From Rhodospirillales bacterium (lineage in GTDB: Bacteria; Pseudomonadota; Gammaproteobacteria; Steroidobacterales; Rariloculaceae), in contig JAHEEO010000184.1 of assembly GCA_024640665.1 (NCBI GenBank), forward strand, positions 1 to 6,277: a DNA stretch of 6,277 nt, given 5' to 3'. The notes under the pieces were generated by a model. The model saw only the letters and a list, made by a program, of their open reading frames with translations, was not told where the DNA came from and made no database searches. Shown piece after piece: positions 4,996 through 6,277 of this stretch. A program made the translations under genes and the position numbers. The stretch's first letter is position 1; each line of letters opens with the position of its first letter.

Positions 4996-6277
4996 GTGCG
5001 GAATCAATTAGCTGGCATTGGAGTCGCGCTCGCGACTGCAATTATTTTTGCGAGTAGCAGTGCACAGACGCTGGTAGCAGAAGCAACATTGATTAATGCT
5101 GCTGAGTCAGGGGATCTGGCTGCTGCACGTAAGTTACTGGCGGCGGGCCAGGACGCGCGGGCGCGGGGCGCTGATGGCAGCACCGCATTAATGTGGGCGG
5201 CCTACTACGGCGATGCAGAGTTAGTGCAGGAACTCATTGACGCGGGTGCCGACGTGTCGGCGGAAAACGAGTTTGGCACTACGGCACTTGCTGAAGCTGC
5301 CATTATTGGATCCACGCCGATCATAAAGTCGTTATTAGCCGCGGGCGTTGATCCGAACGCAACGAATCCAGAAGGCGAAACGGCGCTCATGGTGGTAGCA
5401 CGCACCAGCAATACCGAAGCGGCTGCATTGTTATTAGCGGCCGGTGCTGACGTTAACGCGCAGGAAGCGTGGGGCAGTCAGTCGGCGTTGATGTGGGCTG
5501 CAGCACAAAGCCAGGCCGACATGGTGCAGCTGCTCGCTGAGGCTGGCGCTGACGTCGACGCGCGAGGGGTCGTGCGGCAGTGGGCGCGCAAAACCATCAC
5601 CGAGCCGCGGCCTAAAGACATGAACAAGGGTGGTTTTACCCCGCTCCTGTACGCAGCGCGCGAAGGCTGTATTGAATGCGCCCGGCATCTGTTAGCCGCC
5701 GGTGCAGATCCGGATTTGGCAGACCCGGAGCGCGTGACTCCGTTAAACCTTGCGCTGTTGAATCTGCATTTCGATTTTGCGGCATTCATGATCGAGGCGG
5801 GTGCTGACCTGAATAAATGGGATCTATTTGGGCGCACACCCATTTATTTGGCTGCTGATATGCACACTCTGCCGACAAAGGGCAATGGCGCTATGGCTGT
5901 GATTCCCAGTTTGGATCACCACACGGCTTTAGATGTTGCGAAGTTGTTACTCGAATCCGGCGCGAATCCAAACATTCAACTAAAGCGCAGACCGCCTTAT
6001 CGTGACGTGCCTCAAGATCGCGGCGGTGACACGATACTTGCACAGGGCGCGACGCCTTTGTTGCGAGCCGCGCGCGCGGGCGACGCCGACTTTGTGAAAT
6101 TGCTGTTGCAGCATGGCGCACTGGTCGATTTACCGAGCAAGGAAAGGGTAACGCCGTTAATGGCGGCTGCAGGCGTTGAATACGGATTGCGCGTAACCCG
6201 AGGTCGCAATCGCAGTGAAGCGGGCGTGCTGGCGACGTTGCAGCTATTAGTCGATGCCGGTGCTGACATCAATGCGC
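4996..6277 (+). CDS. Sec-exported ankyrin-repeat protein (3' end beyond window)
   Basis: An open frame from GTG 4996 (or 4993, overlapping the previous stop by one base) to the right edge: 427 codons with no stop. Residues 1-24 form a Sec signal peptide with a likely SSA|Q or AQ|T cleavage, so the protein should be periplasmic. About ten ankyrin repeats follow, recognised by TxLMxAA and LLxAGADxN patterns: roughly 31-61, 62-94, 95-127, 128-161, 162-191, 214-247, 248-279, 280-327 (with an internal insertion), 352-386 and 387 to the end. Non-ankyrin insertions lie at 192-213, about 289-310 and about 328-351. Repeat six carries a CIEC pair (C225, C228). Ankyrins bind other proteins, so it may scaffold the three upstream exported products; this is inference. 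Total length is unknown. Confidence 0.9.
   Translation, partial: MRNQLAGIGVALATAIIFASSSAQTLVAEATLINAAESGDLAAARKLLAAGQDARARGADGSTALMWAAYYGDAELVQELIDAGADVSAENEFGTTALAEAAIIGSTPIIKSLLAAGVDPNATNPEGETALMVVARTSNTEAAALLLAAGADVNAQEAWGSQSALMWAAAQSQADMVQLLAEAGADVDARGVVRQWARKTITEPRPKDMNKGGFTPLLYAAREGCIECARHLLAAGADPDLADPERVTPLNLALLNLHFDFAAFMIEAGADLNKWDLFGRTPIYLAADMHTLPTKGNGAMAVIPSLDHHTALDVAKLLLESGANPNIQLKRRPPYRDVPQDRGGDTILAQGATPLLRAARAGDADFVKLLLQHGALVDLPSKERVTPLMAAAGVEYGLRVTRGRNRSEAGVLATLQLLVDAGADINA

Noticed and set aside
4394..5041. 215-codon minus-strand frame
   Set aside because: It is antisense to the conserved HXXSHH part of the DUF1552 gene and the start of the ankyrin gene. Its Arg/Gln-rich composition fits a shadow frame.
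5478..5843. 121-codon minus-strand frame within the ankyrin gene
   Set aside because: The Ala/Ser/Arg-rich composition with repeated patterns mirrors the ankyrin repeats on the other strand, so it is a shadow.
5080..6277. DNA-level tandem repeat array in the ankyrin region
   Set aside because: The periodicity of about 99 bp is visible only at protein level; the DNA copies are well diverged, as expected for an ordinary ankyrin gene.
1..6277. CRISPR array, tRNA, rRNA or insertion sequence
   Set aside because: No regularly spaced identical repeats, cloverleaf-like segments, rRNA-like stretches, transposase frames or terminal inverted repeats were seen by eye.

Overview
The window looks like chromosomal DNA of a Gram-negative bacterium with moderately high GC. 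The gene families (DUF1592/DUF1588-type cytochrome, DUF1552/HXXSHH protein, secreted ankyrin protein, Tat-exported metallo-beta-lactamase-fold protein) and the lipoprotein, Tat and Sec signals suggest a gammaproteobacterium or related environmental proteobacterium. The taxon is an inference from gene content and was not tested.

Layout. Positions 1-18 appear to hold the first six codons of a leftward gene, with its own Shine-Dalgarno. Positions 19-243 form a divergent intergenic region with a perfect 10-bp GC-rich inverted repeat (62-91) and a consensus -10 hexamer (161-166). From 244 to the right edge there is one rightward gene block of four genes. Gene 1 (244-1212) is a Tat-exported MBL-fold protein. 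Gene 2 (about 1209-3659) is a c-type cytochrome lipoprotein with two CXXCH motifs and the DUF1587/1595/1592/1588/1585 series. Gene 3 (3707-4993) is a Tat-exported DUF1552 protein with the HXXSHH motif. Gene 4 (about 4996 to beyond 6277) is a Sec-exported ankyrin-repeat protein cut by the window end. Junctions are a 4-nt overlap, a 47-nt gap and a 2-nt gap (or 1-nt overlap), so the genes are very probably one operon.

How they may work together. All four products carry export signals, so the operon appears to build a periplasmic or membrane-anchored module. It combines a putative two-haem electron carrier or oxidoreductase, a Tat-folded protein of unknown function, a metal-binding hydrolase-like protein and an ankyrin scaffold. 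The cytochrome/DUF1552 pairing is familiar from planctomycetes, myxobacteria and proteobacteria, but I know of no established function for it. The points most worth following up are the altered metal site of the MBL-fold protein (HWHPQQ and PARG in place of HxHxDH and PGHG), the exported ankyrin protein with family-specific insertions and a CXXC pair, and the conserved-looking gene set itself.
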